From contig JAUMUM010000012.1 in assembly GCA_030530685.1 (NCBI GenBank), positions 1 through 57,418 of the forward strand: DNA of 57,418 nucleotides, written 5' to 3'. Below the pieces are notes generated by a model. The model saw nothing but the letters and a program-made list of their open reading frames with translations, ran no database searches and had not been told where the DNA came from. The position numbers and the translations under genes were made by a program. Each line of letters opens with the position of its first letter. The first letter of the stretch is position 1. Below, piece by piece: positions 1 to 10,300 of the stretch. Source of the DNA: Actinomycetaceae bacterium (GTDB lineage Bacteria > Actinomycetota > Actinomycetes > Actinomycetales > Actinomycetaceae).

Positions 1-11
1 CGCCCTTGCAA

Positions 12-49
12 GTAACCGCAATCCGGCCGCACGTAACCGGAATCCGGCC
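12..49. repeat. Tandem pair of 17-bp units
   Basis: Two 17-base units (12-28 and 33-49) start with GTAACCG and end with AATCCGGCC. They differ at one base and have a 21-bp period. No coding frame is supported here. They could be the end of a mobile element lying to the left, but nothing in the window shows that. Confidence 0.5.
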
Positions 50-134
50 AACCGGACCAAGAGCCGACCGGACCACGACTTACCGTGTCCCTGCGGGGCC
101 GGACCCATCCATGCTGTGACTCGTGCTGCGCCTC

Positions 135-223
135 GCACTGTTCCTTCGAACGAGGGGCGCACTAATACGTAGGGCGCGAGCGTTGTCCGGAATTAGCACT
201 GTTCCTTCGAACGAGGGGCGCAC
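135..223. repeat. 28-bp direct repeat, two identical copies
   Basis: Identical 28-base copies lie at 135-162 and 196-223, 61 bp apart. Each contains the palindrome TTCGAA inside TTCCTTCGAACGAGG. The rest of positions 1-435 holds no supported gene. The exact repetition in non-coding DNA suggests a protein-binding site or a duplicated element end; neither is shown. Confidence 0.6.
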
Positions 224-435
224 CGTGCAATTATGCCCGAGCCCTGCTGTTGCCGCGCGGCGCCTTCGGTCCCGCACAATATCCCGGGCCCTGCTGCGGG
301 CTCGGCAGTGGCTGCGTCATCCCGTCCGCCTCGTCGCGGCATGATCGTGGTAGCGACGTGGCAGATAGCGCGGCAATTGCCGGACGGCTCGTCCTGACGA
401 GGAAGTCGCGCGTGAACCGGCCGTGAGGCGTTTTC

Positions 436-1074
436 CTACGTTGTGCCAGGTCGGCGCAGGCACAGGATGGCGTCGGCGTACCTTCCCGCCTGGCCTTGCG
501 GTCCGGTGGCCTCGCGCCAGCGCTCCTCGGCTGCGACCACCTCCCAGTCCGCGACCGCGGGCCCGATTTCCTCCAGGATCTCGGCGGCCGTGTAGGTGCG
601 GGCGCGATGGGCGCGCCACGGCGGGTTGGCGGCATGGACGACGACGAGGAGGCGGCCGCCGGGAGCCAGGTGCGCGGCGGCGTCGGCTAGCAGTTCGCCC
701 AGGCTTCGATCGCCCTCGTCGGGGCCGCCGTGGACATAGAAGGAGGTGACAAGATCGAAGGTACCGCGGTCAAGGCCCGCGACCCCGTCCTGGACGAGGG
801 CGGTCACGCAGGCGCCCAGGCCCCTGCGGTCCGCTTCCATGCGCAGGCGGCCGACGGCTGTGGCGGACAGGTCGATGCCGGTGACCTGCCAGCCGCGCTC
901 GGCGAGCCACAGGGCGTCGGCGCCCTCGCCGCAGCCGATGTCTAGGGCAGCGCCCGGAGACCAGCCAGCGGCCATGGGCGGCAGCCACTCATTGGGCTGG
1001 CCCGACCAGAGCCGGCCGACAGAGGAATAGCGCTCCTCCCAGTCGCCGCAGTGGTGTGAATGCGAATCGCTCAT
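436..1074 (-). CDS. Class I SAM-dependent methyltransferase
   Basis: The 212-residue product has the Rossmann-fold methyltransferase pattern. Motif I is LDIGCGEGAD near residue 44, followed by an acidic motif II (GWQVTGIDLS) that should bind the ribose of S-adenosylmethionine. A later segment, HLAPGGRLLVVVH, fits the strand before the post-motif region. The N-terminus is short and His-rich (SDSHSHHCGDW), as in small-molecule methyltransferases of the methyltransf_25 / TehB-like type. The substrate cannot be predicted. It stands alone and is oriented away from the downstream genes. The ATG at 1074 is taken because the fold begins soon after it. Confidence 0.8.
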   Translation of the reverse strand: MSDSHSHHCGDWEERYSSVGRLWSGQPNEWLPPMAAGWSPGAALDIGCGEGADALWLAERGWQVTGIDLSATAVGRLRMEADRRGLGACVTALVQDGVAGLDRGTFDLVTSFYVHGGPDEGDRSLGELLADAAAHLAPGGRLLVVVHAANPPWRAHRARTYTAAEILEEIGPAVADWEVVAAEERWREATGPQGQAGRYADAILCLRRPGTT

Positions 1075-1243
1075 GGTCGGAGCCTACACAGCGGCGCTGT
1101 GGCGGAGGCGGGTGTGGTGGAGGGCGTGGCTCCGGTGCCCACGGCGGAGCTGGCGGCCCGGCGCTGGGGCAGTGGCGGTATCACAAGCCCCGCGCTCGTG
1201 GACCGATAGCGGCCCGCACACACCCCGCGGCTACAATGGCCCC

Positions 1244-1690
1244 GTGTCCAGCAGTGCAGCACCGGCCACCTCCTTCGCCTCGGGAGGATGCGCCTCAGCT
1301 TCCCGTTCGTCCCTCGATGTTGCTCCCGGTTCCGTCGTGCGTGTACGCGACGAAGACTGGCTCGTCACCCGCGTCGCCAACACAAGCGACGGCACGCTGG
1401 TCACCGTGCAGGGCCTGTCCGAACTGGTCCGCGACACCACGGCCCAGTTCAGCGCCGGAATCGACCGGATCGAGCCGATTGACCCGCGCGATACCGACGT
1501 CGTCGCGGATACCTCCTCCGGCCACCGGCTCTCGCGCCTGTGGCTCGAAGCTACATGGCGCAAAACCGCCCTTCCCACCTCGGACACATCCCTTTCCGTG
1601 GTGGGCGACATGCTGGCCTTACGCCTCAGCAACTGCAAAGCCAATGTCAGCACCATCCAGATCCGCGCCACCTTGTTGAGGAAGAAGTGA
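1244..1690 (+). pseudogene. N-terminal remnant of a DrmD-like SNF2 helicase
   Basis: About 148 codons from a GTG at 1244 match what I know of the N-terminal region of DrmD-type SNF2 helicases (DISARM-associated). Seen are VAPGSVVRVRDEDWLVTRV, a TVQGLSEL stretch, a DPRDTDVV stretch and RLSRLWLEATWRKT. The match should continue into a PY..Q..A..A motif and then the helicase P-loop. Here that part is scattered over three frames (PYAS and AKPMSAPS in one, QQLQ in another, IQIRATLL in a third), and the frame then stops. No helicase motors are present. TACAAT sits just upstream of the GTG, so a leaderless start is possible. The stop overlaps the next gene's ATG (TGATG). Confidence 0.6.
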
Positions 1691-3386
1691 TGATGACAAA
1701 CACTCCCGACACTACTACGCCGTCCATCGCCTCAATCGAGATCGAGAACTTCAAACGTATCCAAAAGGTCCACATCGAGCTGGACGACATCACGATTCTC
1801 GTTGGAGGGAATAATTCCGGCAAGAGCAGTATACTCCAGGCAATACACACCGCATTTAGTTGTGCCCAGCTCGCCATTGAACGTAGCAGCACGAATAAAC
1901 CTCAGACTGCGCTCCCGGAGGCCGACCTCCTCTACTCCCCTACCGCCCGTTTCTCAAGTCTCGGCCACTCCAAGGAATGGAGCAGTAAATGGCAGGGAAC
2001 GGTGAAGTTCTTTCCATCAACTCGGGAACCAGAGAAACAGCCTTACGTAATTAACCTCTATAAGGCTAGCAATCACAATAATGCTGGCGTTAAGCACGAA
2101 GGACCAGCTTCTATTGAAAATAGAATTGCGGACAAATCAACGCTATTTAGCGTATATGTACCTGGTTTGACCGGTATCCCGCTACGCGAGGAATACAAGA
2201 GCCTCGGCGCCATCCTGCGAACGGCCGGGGGAGGTGAGGCCAACCTGGTATTTCGGAACATTCTGCTCCAACTGAAGGAGAACGAGAATCAAATCAAGCA
2301 GCTACAGGAGTTCATGAGCAAAGTACTTAACACAAATGTCGAATTCGAGATTAAATTTGACAACGCCCGCGATCTCTATATCGATGTCAAACTTGCATTG
2401 GGGGCGAGAAAGCTATCCCAGTCGATCTGTGGGGCACTGGAGTGCTCCAGGTTACACAGATGTTTGCCTACGCACTGCTGTTTCGACCAACATTGTTCTT
2501 AATTGATGAACCAGACAGTCATTTGCACCCGTCCCTGCAACAAACGCTTGTTAAAACCTTCAATGTCATCACCAAAGAACTTGAGTGTCGCATTATCATT
2601 ACCACCCACTCTCGACATATGATCGCGGCCGCTCCTGAAAAAAGCACACGCGTGGTTTGGTTGAAGCACGGAAAAGTGGCCAGTCCTGATGCCCAAGAAT
2701 TCAGCCCGATCCTGCTTGATCTTGGCGCACTTGATACCTTTGATCCTGAGGCAAAAATGGTTTTCTACACGGAGGATGCGACCGGCTCGCCACTACGGGA
2801 AGCACTCAAAGAGATAGATTCCGTCAACCCTCTTTCCTATGACGGAGTGAAGAATGCGCCTCAAGTATCGCTGATGTCTGCCCTCTTGCGCGCCTTGGAT
2901 AGAGATGCCTCTATTGTCATCCATCGAGACCGCGACTGCCTCACCGATGAAGAGATTGACAAGTGGTCTAGGCCCTACACAGAGGCTGGTATTCACGTTT
3001 TCGTACCCAAGCGTGCCGATTCCGAAAGCTACTACTGTACACCGCAGTATCTTGCGAACGCGCTGGGCATCAGCGAAAGTCGAGCCAGAAGCGATTTGCA
3101 GGAGTGTATACAACAAAACCAGGATGAACTAAAGGAGAAGTTCTATAGCAAGAGGGCTGAGGCCAACAGGCAGTTTTGGAAGAACGGCGGTTCTCCTCTA
3201 TCCGAAGATTTGTGGAACGCCTGGTATTCAGATGGTTCAATGCGACATATCTACGGCAAAGGCTTGTTCAAGTATCTCAAGGGACACTACCGAAACAACT
3301 CCAAACGAGACCGATTGGGAAAACAATCAAGCCCTGAACTTGTAGGGGAGCTTCGCGCTTTCCTTGCCCAAATCAGTGAACACTGA
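1690..3386 (+). pseudogene. OLD-family ATPase/nuclease, split by a -1 frameshift
   Basis: Read as one gene this encodes about 565 residues. The first part has the ABC/OLD N-terminus IEIENFKRIQKVHIEL and Walker A GGNNSGKSS. The second part, read in the -1 frame from about 2403, continues GEKAIPVDLWGTGVLQVTQ, then Walker B LFLIDEPDSHLHP and an H-loop THSRH. The C-terminal third contains IHRDRDCLTDEE, a possible TOPRIM-like acidic motif. The switch falls in a run of five Gs at 2400-2404; six Gs would restore the frame. OLD proteins are ATP-dependent nucleases in phage defence (known for the family). The A/T-rich codon use differs from housekeeping neighbours and suggests transfer. A real mutation, phase variation or a read error are all possible. 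Confidence 0.75.
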
Positions 3387-3437
3387 GCGGGGCGCCTCCC
3401 TTCCCCAACCTGCCGACCGAGTATATCTCCTGCAGGC

Positions 3438-3935
3438 TCATGATCCCGCGCTGCACAGATCAAGGCGTGCCCCGGTCTTGCGAAGCATCTCGAAGGTGTT
3501 GACCCAAGCAACACCGAGGGCCTTGCACGCGTCCGGGATCTTGACCTTCTTGCGCGAACCTGACCCCACAGTCTCGTGGGTCACGACGGTGCAGTTGTGC
3601 GCCGCGGCAAATGCGACGAGAAGGTAGTCGGCGTCGTTCGCGGAGAACCCGTTCAGCGCGGACTGCTTGAAGTTCTGAGACTGCGCCCAGCAGGACAATC
3701 GAGTGAAGAATGATGTGGTCTGCTGGTCGATCGGGTGGAAGAACTCTCGGTGCTCCTTCGCCCACTCAGCAAGCTCGTCGTCTCCGCGACGGAGCTCCTC
3801 ACCGACTTTCTCAATGCCGAACACTGCGCCTTGCGCGTACGCATGCTCAAGCCACTCCCAGAATCCAGGCGCGATATCAAAAGCGTAGTAGCGGTTCTTC
3901 GCCTCAATGAGGACGTTGGCGTCGACTAGGTACAT
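3438..3935 (-). CDS. DUF4411-type PIN-domain toxin
   Basis: The 165-residue protein starts MYLVDANVLIEAKNRYY, the first acidic strand of a PIN ribonuclease fold. It carries a second acidic cluster, SANDADYLLVAFAAAH, near residue 120, followed by THETV. This layout matches DUF4411, a PIN family usually encoded beside an ImmA/IrrE-type protein. The ATG at 3935 overlaps the stop of the upstream gene (TGATG), so translation is probably coupled. PIN toxins cleave RNA; the target is unknown. The acidic residues look intact although the upstream partner is damaged, so it may be active, or silent through loss of coupling. Confidence 0.8.
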   Translation of the reverse strand: MYLVDANVLIEAKNRYYAFDIAPGFWEWLEHAYAQGAVFGIEKVGEELRRGDDELAEWAKEHREFFHPIDQQTTSFFTRLSCWAQSQNFKQSALNGFSANDADYLLVAFAAAHNCTVVTHETVGSGSRKKVKIPDACKALGVAWVNTFEMLRKTGARLDLCSAGS

Positions 3936-4922
3936 CACGCTGCTCCCGCTCTCTCTGCCAACTCCTCGAAGGTCGAGTGTTTAACCGTCCCAAGGAGCCG
4001 GTAGGCATCCCGGTACGTCGTCCGACCTTCCAGAGTCGAGGAGACCACCGCCCGAGTGAAGGGGCGGCCTAGGCGGCGCAGCTGGGTGTTGTAGTAGTTC
4101 CCGCCCCCACCGCGGTCGCGCCTGGACTTCGCTAGCCCCATGACGCGCCGGTATTCAACGTCGTGCCGCGCCATGAACTCGTCCCGGGTGACATGCCCGG
4201 CGTCCCAGAGCCTGGCGAGTATCGTGAGGGTGCTGACCTTGTAGTGGGAGGCCAGCCGCTCCAGCTCGTCCTCACCGTAGCTCCCTGCCCACTCCTCGCG
4301 GAGCGAGTCGAGGGGGACCAGCACCTCCGCAGCAACCTGGTTGCACCAGCGTTCCTCCTTTCTCTCACCCCGCACGGCACCGCCGGCGTCGGAAAGCGTG
4401 CTGCGCCCCAGCCACAGGTGGGCAAGCTCGTGAACGAGAGTGAAGATCTGCGCGGCCTTCGTGTCTGCACCGTTAACGAAGATGAGCGGGGCGATGTCGT
4501 CGGCCAGGGCGAATCCCCGGAACTCCTCCGGGTCGAGCCTGCGGTGGGTGTTCGCACCCGCAATCCCGCTGACCATGACCAAGACACCAATGGCCTCAAC
4601 ACGCTCAATGAGATCCGTCATTGCGGCAGCCCGGGTGGAGACGGACCGCCGATCTAGGTGGAGCACGTCCCGGATACTGGCGGCGACATCCTCTGCCGGA
4701 GTCGTCAGCTTTGCGGATCCCACGAAGCCGAGCGGGGTAGCACCCAGTTCCACGGCATCGTCGCGGTACCAGTCCTGGCGCCTTTGACACAGGTAGATCG
4801 TCTCCAGCAGGTCGGCGGACGGCTCGCGAACTCCGGCGTCACGAACACGCCATACTTCAGAAACAATAACGGGAAACACGCGGCAACCAATCCGCGCCCA
4901 CGGTCGGCGAGGTGGCAGTCAT
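3935..4922 (-). pseudogene. ImmA/IrrE metallopeptidase partner, HTH region deleted
   Basis: The frame starting at GTG 4879 encodes an ImmA/IrrE zinc-peptidase domain: LVHELAHLWLG near residue 150 (HExxH) and a downstream Glu in QVAAEVLVP. Before it comes PSADLLETIYLCQRRQDWYRD, which in full-length relatives follows an XRE helix-turn-helix domain. That DNA-binding domain is absent. A plausible original start, ATG at 4922 (MTATSPTVGADWL), lies in another frame and stops after about 20 codons. This points to an internal deletion with a frame change around 4860-4890. The protein normally represses or neutralises the DUF4411 toxin; here repression is probably lost. Translation from GTG 4879 could still make a domain-only protein of 314 residues. 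Confidence 0.7.
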
Positions 4923-4924
4923 TT

Positions 4925-5914
4925 TCACACGCCCCCTTGACTCCCACCGAGTTCCTCCATGAGTGCGGTCGCATGGAGAGCAACCCGATCCGCGTACTGC
5001 GGGTCGTTATTCCTGAGCAGGGCGACCCGCCTGCAAACCTCGTACACGTTTGTGATGTATTGGAAGTCGTGCGGATCAGATCCGCCAACCATCAGTTCTT
5101 TCTCCTTATTAGCAAGATTACGGTCAATGAAGTCTGCAGTAATCTCTATTGCTTCGCGATCAGACAGCGTCGATGCAGACTTCTCTTGAGTGACCCCCTG
5201 GGAGAATTCCACCCTATTGAGCAGTGCACGCGAAGCGAATCGCTCCAACCGCCTCATCCATCGCGGTCGCTGCATGGACTCCACAACCATGATCGCCAAA
5301 AGAAGATACGGAGGCACTCCCTTGCACCTTGCTGCACATGATGCATACAACCAGACAGTACATCCCATGTCCTTCTTAGCCATCTCAATAGTATCCACCG
5401 GAGCTGGATCATTCGAGCGGGCCAGATTCTGGTATGCATAGAACGCCACAGCGACAAACATGACTGCCCATGTTGCTTCGACGAAAGCTGACGGCTCTGG
5501 GATCAGGCCCTGGAGATGTTTCCTAAGTGAGAAGGCTGCAGCACCAAGAATCACTGTCCAGGCGCAGACCGCAGACTGAGCAGCGCAAGTCGTGAACACG
5601 CGAGCACGGTGCTTCAAGGCGACGATGACGGCCCGAAACGACGACAGTACAATGAAACAAAGGACGCACAGCGCAACGGCAAGGCCCGTACTAATCCGCA
5701 GTCGATCAGCAGTCACCGCTACGGCACAAAAAACCGCAGCAGGAGGGACTGTGCGGAAGATGAAGTAACGGAACGCCGTCCGTCGAACCGTTCTCTCGAG
5801 TGGAGACGTGTTGTAGGTGTACAGTTGCGGCCAGTCACTACGGAGTAGCCCATAGAGCGAAACCAGGCAAACCCCACCAAATAGCCCTAAAACAACTGAC
5901 TGGAACAACACCAT
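4925..5914 (-). CDS. Unknown membrane protein, 329 residues
   Basis: I do not recognise this family. The N-terminal 150 residues contain about four hydrophobic segments (around residues 4-24, 58-74, 78-97 and 110-128) with a fifth near 144-160. The C-terminal half is soluble, charged and rich in Arg/Glu, ending GGSQGGV. One more hydrophobic stretch, PPYLLLAIMVVES, lies near residue 208. Codon use is lower in GC than in core genes. The stop lies two bases before the ATG of the damaged ImmA/IrrE gene on the same strand, so the two were probably cotranscribed. It may be part of the same accessory module, but no function follows from the sequence. Confidence 0.65.
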   Translation of the reverse strand: MVLFQSVVLGLFGGVCLVSLYGLLRSDWPQLYTYNTSPLERTVRRTAFRYFIFRTVPPAAVFCAVAVTADRLRISTGLAVALCVLCFIVLSSFRAVIVALKHRARVFTTCAAQSAVCAWTVILGAAAFSLRKHLQGLIPEPSAFVEATWAVMFVAVAFYAYQNLARSNDPAPVDTIEMAKKDMGCTVWLYASCAARCKGVPPYLLLAIMVVESMQRPRWMRRLERFASRALLNRVEFSQGVTQEKSASTLSDREAIEITADFIDRNLANKEKELMVGGSDPHDFQYITNVYEVCRRVALLRNNDPQYADRVALHATALMEELGGSQGGV

Positions 5915-6053
5915 AGAACACGCCTTTCATCTCCCTTCCGACGCAAATGCGAGGTTGGATAGCCAAATCAAACGGACACAGCATCCTAGCACCGGACACC
6001 CTGCGAAATCGTAACCCCACAGCCCCGCAAGATGAGTGAGCCTATTTTGGTTG

Positions 6054-6071
6054 CTGGTCATAAGTGGCCAG
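6054..6071. promoter_or_regulatory. Imperfect palindrome upstream of the membrane gene
   Basis: CTGGTCATAAGTGGCCAG forms a 7-bp inverted repeat (one G-T pair) around TAAG. It lies about 140 bp upstream of the membrane protein start. An operator is possible. The stretch 5915-6309 has no supported gene. Confidence 0.3.
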
Positions 6072-6309
6072 TAAACATTTGACTGGGATGCTGGCTTTCT
6101 GTTGCGCCTAACACGACTGTCATGGCCAGGAAGCGAGCAGCTGCCTGGGTCAACTTGCCACACAGGGTACGCCGAGAGCTTCAAAGGGCAAGTTGGTCAC
6201 CCACCGAGACGACTACCGACGAAGGTCACGCGCTGTGTGCCATCCAATGCTCTGTCACTGATCAGGACGTTCCGCTCGCCAAGTGCGGGGTTGGCCAGCC
6301 ACCAGACGA

Positions 6310-6559
6310 TCTGGAATACCCCAGCGAGACAATCCAGTTGCCTGAAGCACCAGCAGCACACCGTCATTGATCTCATTGAGAGATGCGGTAATCACCAGTG
6401 CGCACGCGCCATTCGCCCCGACCTCAGACGAGCTTCTTCGCGCCAGAAGGGCGGGGCTCTTGTACCAGCAGCTCAACCACCGCCTGAACCCGGAGCTGGG
6501 CTCGGCCGTTCGCCGCGCGAAACCGGCGTGCGGCCGCAGAACCGAACTCGATCCGGCAC
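6310..6559 (-). pseudogene. RelE-type toxin, decayed
   Basis: Pieces of a RelE/ParE toxin are readable in successive frames: VPDRVRF, then AAARRFRAANGRAQLRVQ and AVVELLVQEPRPSGAKKLV, an in-frame TGA near 6424, GRGEWRVRTGDYRI, a frameshift, then EINDGVLLVL. Together these follow the order of a RelE protein (PRPSG..KL, ..W..R.GDYR..Y.I.D..L), including the conserved GDYR strand. At least two frameshifts and one stop make it non-functional. It lies immediately downstream of the Phd-type antitoxin, the normal position of the toxin in such operons. Confidence 0.75.
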
Positions 6560-6560
6560 G

Positions 6561-6821
6561 TCACACCAATCCGAGATCCGCTTTGGCCTCACCCCAGGCA
6601 ACGGAGCCACGCTCGACGATCTCAGCACGGGCCGCCTCGGCCGCTGTGATATCAGCGAGATCCTCCGCTGCCTCCGTAAGCCGTTCAAGGTCCTCGGCAT
6701 CGATCACCGCAGCCACGCGGCAACCTCGTCGCGCCAGGAAAACAGGGGCATGGTGCGCACGCGCGTCATCAATGACTTCGTCAAGCCAACTGCGCGCAGC
6801 CGAAACACTCATGTCGTTCAT
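6561..6821 (-). CDS. Phd/YefM-type antitoxin, toxin partner decayed
   Basis: The 86-residue product fits a Phd/YefM antitoxin. The N-terminal DNA-binding part is SVSAARSWLDEVIDDARAHH. A PVFLARRGCRVAAVIDAEDLERL stretch follows (the family pattern of a xGxxxAVxxxxxxL core), then an acidic C-terminal helix that would cover the toxin. Start ATG 6821 or ATG 6812 is possible; neither has a strong ribosome site. The frame is intact, whereas the downstream relE is broken. It may persist as an orphan repressor or protect against a related toxin elsewhere. Confidence 0.75.
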   Translation of the reverse strand: MNDMSVSAARSWLDEVIDDARAHHAPVFLARRGCRVAAVIDAEDLERLTEAAEDLADITAAEAARAEIVERGSVAWGEAKADLGLV

Positions 6822-7327
6822 ACCGCTCAGTGTGCGCCGCAAGCGCGAAGATGTACATCTTGCCGTCATAGTTCGCTCGGTCGATCAGGCAAGGCACGGG
6901 CACCCCGGCCGAAACTGAGCACAGGCATCTCGGCCGAAGCTAAGCGCGGGCAACTCGACGCGCCATCGGCGACGAAGCCCAAGGCCTCTCCCCTTCCATT
7001 CTTGCGTTGCTACACGCTCGGGCTACCGCCCGCGCTTTGGTTGGTGCCGCACCCTGGCCGCCTCCTGCGCTTAGAAAGTCGATGAGCCCATGCTCCGGGC
7101 CTGACAGGCGGTGACTAAAGCCGCCAGCTAGCGCCTTGCAACGCAACCGTAGCTTCCACGGCAGCAAATCCGACTTCCGCCGCATCCGCGCGTCCTCGGT
7201 CATGAAAAGTAGGCGCAACTCCCGATGAACGATAATCACTTCCTGTCACAGAACTGAACAAACTCGCTACCGATGCATACCTCAGCAAACCTGTCACTCC
7301 GCCGGATGGTCAGCCTTCGTCAGCCCA
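6822..7327. other. Intergenic stretch without a supported gene
   Basis: About 500 bases separate the Phd antitoxin from the end of the large minus-strand gene. Frames here are short and lack family motifs. The element CGGCCGAA is repeated near 6908 and 6936 within a loose direct repeat. Nothing further is supported. Confidence 0.5.
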
Positions 7328-10300
7328 TTATTCATCGAGCTCATCGAAATAATCGGCAAATTGCTCGTTCACGTCGGCAACTTGCCGCAGGACGTCCGCC
7401 GTCCGCGGCCGTTGAATCTGAATCCGTTGTGCCTCGTCACAATACCTCTGCGCAAGGAGCCGTTCCTGCTTACCGCCGTCATCCACACCCCGAACCGACA
7501 CGCCACGCGAGTTGAGCCGCCCCGTCACCAACCCCGACTCGATACTCGAAGACTTAAGATCTTCAACGATGTCACGCACCACTTCTGCAGGCCATATTCC
7601 ATCATTACCGTCGGGACTCGTCGCCAACACCTCACCTATCGCGCCATCTCCCACATTGGAACGGTCGCGCTCCTCGAACAACGTTCGACAGTCTTCGACC
7701 CACTTCGTTAGATGACAAGCGTCAATCGAGCCATCCTCGCGGGCCCCGGGAAGCTCGGGCCAGTTTGAAAGGACACTTCGAACCTTATTCACCGACTCCT
7801 GGCTGTCAACCATTTCGCAGATGAGATCAACAAAGAACTCGGGATCATTGCACAGGGCTCTATACAATGCGCCTGAAGGTCGGCGGCCCGGGATAAAATC
7901 GAAAAACTTATACTCGAGGCAAGGCAGATCAGAATCTTCTGGCGACGTTGACTCCAGCCATTGCAGAAGCCCTTGCACCACAGTCCCGTAGCACATACCC
8001 GACAACTCTCGGCACGCATCCGGCGGCTGTCCACACGCGACGAGCACTTGCTTGACAGCATCACGATCTAGTAGCTCGTCTCCACGGAACATCCCATAGA
8101 GCATGAAGGCTGCACGCCAAGGGTAGTTATGCTCCGCCAGCCGTTCAGCAGCGACGGCGTATTGCCCCTTAGGAGTCGAACGAAGATCAGCCATCTGCCA
8201 GTACACCTCAGCCAGCTCCTCGCCAAGCGTCGCTACCCACTCCCAGAACCGCGCCTCCATCGGAATCGCAGCAACCAAGACTTCTTGAGTTCGCCTATCA
8301 AGGCTGTGAACCTGTATGTCGTTCAACCACGCAGTCCCCCTATTCCGAGCCTTTTCGGAAACATAGTATTGAGCCGCACGTTGAGGTTTAGACGACTCAT
8401 CTTCGCAGAGCCACGATATTATATCGGCGTCAACAGGAGCATCAGTATCAGCCAGAACCTTTCCAACGGCTTCGGGATGATCGACGTGCATGATGAGTAG
8501 CCGAACATCGCTCATTTCTCCCTGTAATACTTCATCAACGGCACGTCGTTGAGCAGCCTCAAGAGCGACGTCAAAACCGTCGTCACGCCAACGTAGACCA
8601 TCAACCTCGATCGTGTTCGCCAAACCAAACAAAGAACCGTACCGACAAGGGTCATCCGCTGAAGCCATGTCCTCTCGGACTTGACGAAGAAGATCCAATT
8701 CGGGTTTTGACAACGCCCATTTTTCTCTTCGATTTGCCTCATTCTTTTCTATCTCATCGGTTACCGCACGCCATACGATATGGCGTTCATCGCGACTCCA
8801 CGAAGACGACGCAGACCGAACAGTTTCTAGAACAGAGTTCAGTAACTTCGACCTGCCACCTTCAGAGATGTGGTTGACTAAACTGAGGAGTTCGGCACAA
8901 CGTTTGGCCCTTTTGGCCACAGATTCGATCGCATTCTCAAGAATAGCGTCAATATACCTCGAATACTCGTCACCAGTAAGGTCCCCACTAGACAACTCCC
9001 CAGTGGGATACTCGGGTTTACGCGGGGCACCAAAAAAAGACCGGCCCGGCTTCAGCAACTCTAAAGTCAAGCGCCACCCCACTTCAGGGTAGCCTTTTGT
9101 TACTTGTTGAATCACCGCAATCCTGTCGTCGACATTCGCGACACATTCAATGACCCGCCCCTGAGTGACCTTGTAGAGGCTATCGAGTGGGCCCGCCGTT
9201 TTGAGGTCACCTGTGTCCAGGGAAGCTACGGCCGCCAACAACATTGCCGCAGCACCGTAATATTCGTCAAGCCAGCAGAGAAGCTCTAACGCACTAAGGA
9301 GATACGGCAAGCCAGACCGAATGTCGCGCTTAAGCAGCGTTCGAGTAACCGACTCCCTATCATCAATATCCTTCCTTACTGCATTCAAGAACTCAACCGG
9401 TGCTGCTTCGGCGAGCATAGGGAGAACAGGGCCGAGGTCTACCAAGATGTCTCCCGAAGCGTCAGAAAAGGCGGTTTCAAGCAGTTCCCGCACGATGCCT
9501 TTGACCTTCCTCTTGTCCATTAACCTTGCGGCTAGAACTAGGCCTTTAGCCACGTGCAGATAAAGAGTCTCTGAACAGCTGTGTGTCACTCCATCTTCCG
9601 CAGGTGCCAACACCTCGCGTACTAAGACCTCCCATCGTTCAACGATCTCCGTTCCAATTTTGTCGGGAAGTAACAGCCGTGCCGCATTAATCGGCTCAAC
9701 CAAACGCCATGTGGAACCGGAACGAATAAACGGCGGGTCATACCCTTCTTCGAGCGATTTCAGAAGGTCATAAACGTCCGTCATCGACCCACCGATATAC
9801 TTCTCGAGATGTTTTCTGTCTCTGTCATCGTTGCTTTCCCAGGCACCGACGAGCACCAATGGCGCGAGGCGAGCTACCGCCTTCCCATCGCTAAGCCACT
9901 CGGGCTTCTGGATAGCCGGATTAGTTGATATGGACCGTAAGAAAGAGTGCATGCTACGCCGAGCCAACTCCGTCAGGTGACTTGCATCATCAAGGTTGAA
10001 GCCTGCTTTTAGCAGTACCTTACTAGCCCTCGAGCGTTCGACTTTAGGTAACCTGATAGTCGCATCATCATTGCTATACGAGCCGCTGTCGACTATTACC
10101 GTCACCTGATGGCCTCGTTCGACAGCGCGTCCCAAGTCCGGGTTGTCAAAGCGAGGAATCAGTAGCATTCGTGTGCTACTTTTTACTAACCGAGCCCATG
10201 AGCCTTGATCGGTGACTACCATAGCCCGCTCCACCAAGGCTGACTCTTTGTCTATAACCGCATAGACAAACGCCAATACATCCTCCACAGCCGTGGAGGC

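Noticed and set aside
6102-7085. A 327-codon plus-strand frame
   Set aside because: It lies opposite the Phd antitoxin and the decayed RelE, shows no family motif and has atypical composition; it is a shadow.
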